This document shows positions 62,255-64,000 of a stretch of DNA of 64,000 nucleotides, piece after piece (the stretch's first letter is position 1; each line of letters begins with the position of its first letter). The notes under the pieces were generated by a model. It was not told the DNA's origin and did no database searches. It worked only from the letters and a program-made list of their open reading frames with translations. Source of the DNA: Halarcobacter anaerophilus (GTDB lineage Bacteria > Campylobacterota > Campylobacteria > Campylobacterales > Arcobacteraceae); contig NZ_CP041070.1 of assembly GCF_006459125.1 (NCBI RefSeq), forward strand, positions 1,674,001 through 1,738,000. The letters run 5' to 3'. Position numbers and translations under genes: made by a program.

Positions 62255-63085
62255 ATGCAAGTAAATAACAGTGTACAATATGATTCATCTGTCTATTTAA
62301 ATTTAAATCAATCTCTAAATAGAATTTCAAGCGGTAGTCAAATAAATAGTGCTGCAGATGATCCGGCAGGATTGGCAATTGCAGAACAACTTAAAGTTGA
62401 GAATTCAAGTATTGCCCAATCTATCGATAACGCAGTTAGCGGAATTGCAAATATACAAATTGGAGACCAAGCTTTAAGTGAACAATCATCAATTCTAGAC
62501 CAAGTAAAAGAGAATTTACTGCAAGCTTCGACAGACACTACTTCACAAGAAGGAAGAGAAGCTTTATTAAATGATATTCAAGGCTTATTAGGAAATCTAA
62601 ATAATATTGCAAGCAGTACAAATTATAACGGTGAAACTCTTTTACAAAATGCACCCGATGATACTTCTGCTTCACAAAGCTTACAATTTCAAGCAGGGGA
62701 AAATGCAGAAGATATAATTGAAAGTGACTCTATCCAATCAAATACGGACGGATTGGGATTAGACTCTTTATTAAATCAAGATGCTTCAACATTTACTTCT
62801 GAAAGTGCAAGAAACTTTTTAAGTAGTATTGATAGTGCTATTGACACCGTAAACAGTTATAGATCGGATTTAGGTTCAACTCAAAACCAATTACAAAGTT
62901 CAGTAGGTAACTTAATGACGCAATATACTCAAACTGCAAATGCTACTTCTACTATTAAAGATGTAGATTATGCTCAAGAAGTTTCTAATTTTAGTAAACA
63001 AAATATATTAGCTCAAGTAGGAGCCTATGCTTCTGCTCAATCTAATAATATAAATCAAAATATTGTAAATAGATTATTAACATAA
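62255..63085 (+). CDS. Flagellin (short)
   Basis: 276 aa, containing the D0/D1 ends only: N-terminal LNLNQSLNRISSGSQINSAADDPAGLAIAEQLK and C-terminal ATSTIKDVDYAQEVSNFSKQNILAQVGAYASAQSNNINQNIVNRLL. There is almost no variable D2/D3 domain. It forms the filament. The AGGGG site is nine bases before the ATG; no sigma-28 or sigma-54 motif that I trust lies upstream. Confidence 0.92.
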   Translation: MQVNNSVQYDSSVYLNLNQSLNRISSGSQINSAADDPAGLAIAEQLKVENSSIAQSIDNAVSGIANIQIGDQALSEQSSILDQVKENLLQASTDTTSQEGREALLNDIQGLLGNLNNIASSTNYNGETLLQNAPDDTSASQSLQFQAGENAEDIIESDSIQSNTDGLGLDSLLNQDASTFTSESARNFLSSIDSAIDTVNSYRSDLGSTQNQLQSSVGNLMTQYTQTANATSTIKDVDYAQEVSNFSKQNILAQVGAYASAQSNNINQNIVNRLLT

Positions 63086-63087
63086 AA

Positions 63088-63114
63088 AAACCTAAGTTAT
63101 TTTAACTTAGGTTT
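63088..63114. terminator. Bidirectional terminator after flagellin
   Basis: 12-bp stem AAACCTAAGTTA/TAACTTAGGTTT with a TTT loop; seven T follow on the minus strand. It covers the 2-bp end of the convergent gene. Confidence 0.8.
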
Positions 63115-63676
63115 AAAATTCTATTGTATGATTGATTCTGACCCTGTTTATAGGTCTGTCGGTAATTTTGAAGTGTTTAACTCCATTATAAACAAAGTAA
63201 TTTTTATATCCGGTTATCATCTTTTTTTCTACTCTTTTAGGTTCATCATAACACTCAGTTCTTGTTTCATATCTATAAGCTTTATTATAAGCTCTAGGTT
63301 TATAATTTCTAATCTCATGAGCAACTTTTGCACCTAATAATCCGCCTACGATTTGAGATGCAACCCTTCCGTTGCCTTTACCGATTTGGCTTCCTAATAC
63401 TGCTCCTGCTGCTGTTCCTACTAAAGTGTCAATTCCCAAGCTATCATCATAACCTGAAGAGTAATATTGGTCATCATAATTATCTCGTACTTTATATTTG
63501 ACCTCTTCACATACTCTATTTGGTACTTTTTCATAAACATATTCATAAATAGGTTCAGAGTATGTAACTCTCGCATAGTCATAAAATCTGTCACCACCTG
63601 CATAAAGTGATGAGCCTATAACTATTCCAGAAAAAAAAGTCTTCTTAATTAAATTCAAAATTGTACTCTTAATCAT
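63113..63676 (-). CDS. Glycine-zipper 2TM-domain surface protein
   Basis: 187 aa. Signal peptide (about 1-27), then a Tyr-rich region (YARVTYSEPIYEYVYEKVP), and the glycine-zipper segment LVGTAAGAVLGSQIGKGNGRVASQIVGGLLGA, typical of Rick_17kDa/UmoD-like outer-membrane proteins. Four cysteine/tyrosine motifs (RVCEEVKYKV, RTECYDEPKR) could form a disulfide. Function unknown; an envelope stabiliser is likely. Confidence 0.8.
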   Translation of the reverse strand: MIKSTILNLIKKTFFSGIVIGSSLYAGGDRFYDYARVTYSEPIYEYVYEKVPNRVCEEVKYKVRDNYDDQYYSSGYDDSLGIDTLVGTAAGAVLGSQIGKGNGRVASQIVGGLLGAKVAHEIRNYKPRAYNKAYRYETRTECYDEPKRVEKKMITGYKNYFVYNGVKHFKITDRPINRVRINHTIEF

Positions 63677-63690
63677 GATAACTCCTTTTC

Positions 63691-63710
63691 AACTGGTTAA
63701 AAAACCAGTT
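63691..63710 (-). other. Intercistronic hairpin
   Basis: AACTGGTT/AACCAGTT 8-bp stem with a four-base loop between the cytochrome stop and the glycine-zipper gene on the minus strand. No T-run follows, so it may moderate read-through or protect the mRNA end. Confidence 0.45.
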
Positions 63711-63715
63711 AATCT

Positions 63716-64000
63716 TTATTTCATAGCAGAAATATAACCAGCTAATGCTTTAATATCAGCATCTGATAATCTTGCAACTTGACCTTTCATTACACCTTTC
63801 ATAGCTCCACCGTAAGAACCGTCTTTGTATCCGTGTAATGCTTTTTCAATTTTTGCTGCATCCCAACCTTTAATAACTTGAGATTTATTTAATGCATGTT
63901 TTTCTGCATTTGCACCGTGACATGTTGCACATGTTTTAAATAGTGTTGCTCCATCAGCTGCGAATAGTGATGTTACACCTAATAGTGCCATTGCACCTAG
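63716..64000 (-). CDS. c-type cytochrome (c553-like), 5' end cut by window
   Basis: At least 94 aa are visible; the frame stays open to the window edge (LGA before MALLGVTSLFA), so the signal peptide starts outside. CATCH heme-binding motif, then GAMKGVMKGQVARLSDADIKALAGYISAMK, with a methionine ligand near the end. It is a periplasmic single-heme electron carrier. It reads toward the glycine-zipper gene. Confidence 0.9.
   Translation of the reverse strand, partial: LGAMALLGVTSLFAADGATLFKTCATCHGANAEKHALNKSQVIKGWDAAKIEKALHGYKDGSYGGAMKGVMKGQVARLSDADIKALAGYISAMK

Noticed and set aside
1-64000. CRISPR array, rRNA operon or insertion sequence
   Set aside because: No regularly spaced 25-40 bp repeats, no rRNA sequence and no transposase reading frame were seen on either strand.

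Overview
This 64 kb window is a low-GC, gene-dense bacterial chromosome segment. The gene content (UPF0323 lipoprotein next to a glutathionylspermidine-synthase-like protein, short flagellin, class II aldolase-like protein, short ComEC, Campylobacterota-style B12 genes) and the codon use point to Campylobacterota, most likely an Arcobacter-type, probably marine, organism. This is inferred from protein recognition alone; the window contains no 16S gene.

Layout. 0-9 kb is a cobalamin block: nucleotide-loop assembly genes (cobQ-cobU-cobT and an APH-type kinase on minus; cobD-cbiB on plus) meet a BtuB-F-D-C-like uptake operon. 9-16.5 kb holds a chemoreceptor, a NosL-like/DsbD_2-type copper pair, a candidate sRNA, a HAD phosphatase, a dGTPase and an OmpR-type two-component system. 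That system is divergent from a Na/Pi cotransporter and has a pho-box-like repeat in between. 16.6-25 kb is housekeeping (trmL, purU, malic enzyme, pgeF, aroE, exonuclease) plus a zinc phospholipase C-like protein.

25-30.6 kb is the accessory region: dinD, then a three-gene ABC-three-component (ABC-3C) predicted conflict system made of a SMEK-domain protein, middle component MC1 and a Rad50-like ATPase. It is flanked by the N-terminal stub of a DUF2779 (RecB-like) gene and the C-terminal stub of an E. coli-type SbcC gene. sbcC and sbcD (Rad50/Mre11-like) follow.

34-46 kb contains UPF0323/Gsp-synthase, an operon djlA-like/BFD/small ORFs/degT/lpxK, tatBC-queA, an ExoX-like exonuclease, an NSS transporter and a DEAD-box helicase whose full-length reading frame can only start at a non-canonical AUA (or AUU). 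46-60 kb has mltC, comEC, ovoA (ovothiol) with an ADP-ribosylglycohydrolase-like gene under a striking double palindrome, two lipoproteins, an RND pump, an ftsL-like gene and rsmH. 60-64 kb has HU, tRNA-Leu(CAA), an unknown HTH-like protein behind phased AT-rich repeats, flagellin, a glycine-zipper protein and a c-type cytochrome cut by the window end.

The most notable items are the ABC-3C cassette with its gene-stub borders, the candidate sRNA with an exposed anti-Shine-Dalgarno loop, the AUA-start helicase, the candidate threonine kinase in the B12 locus, and several operator-like repeat arrays. All functions are assigned by reading the sequence; no searches were run.
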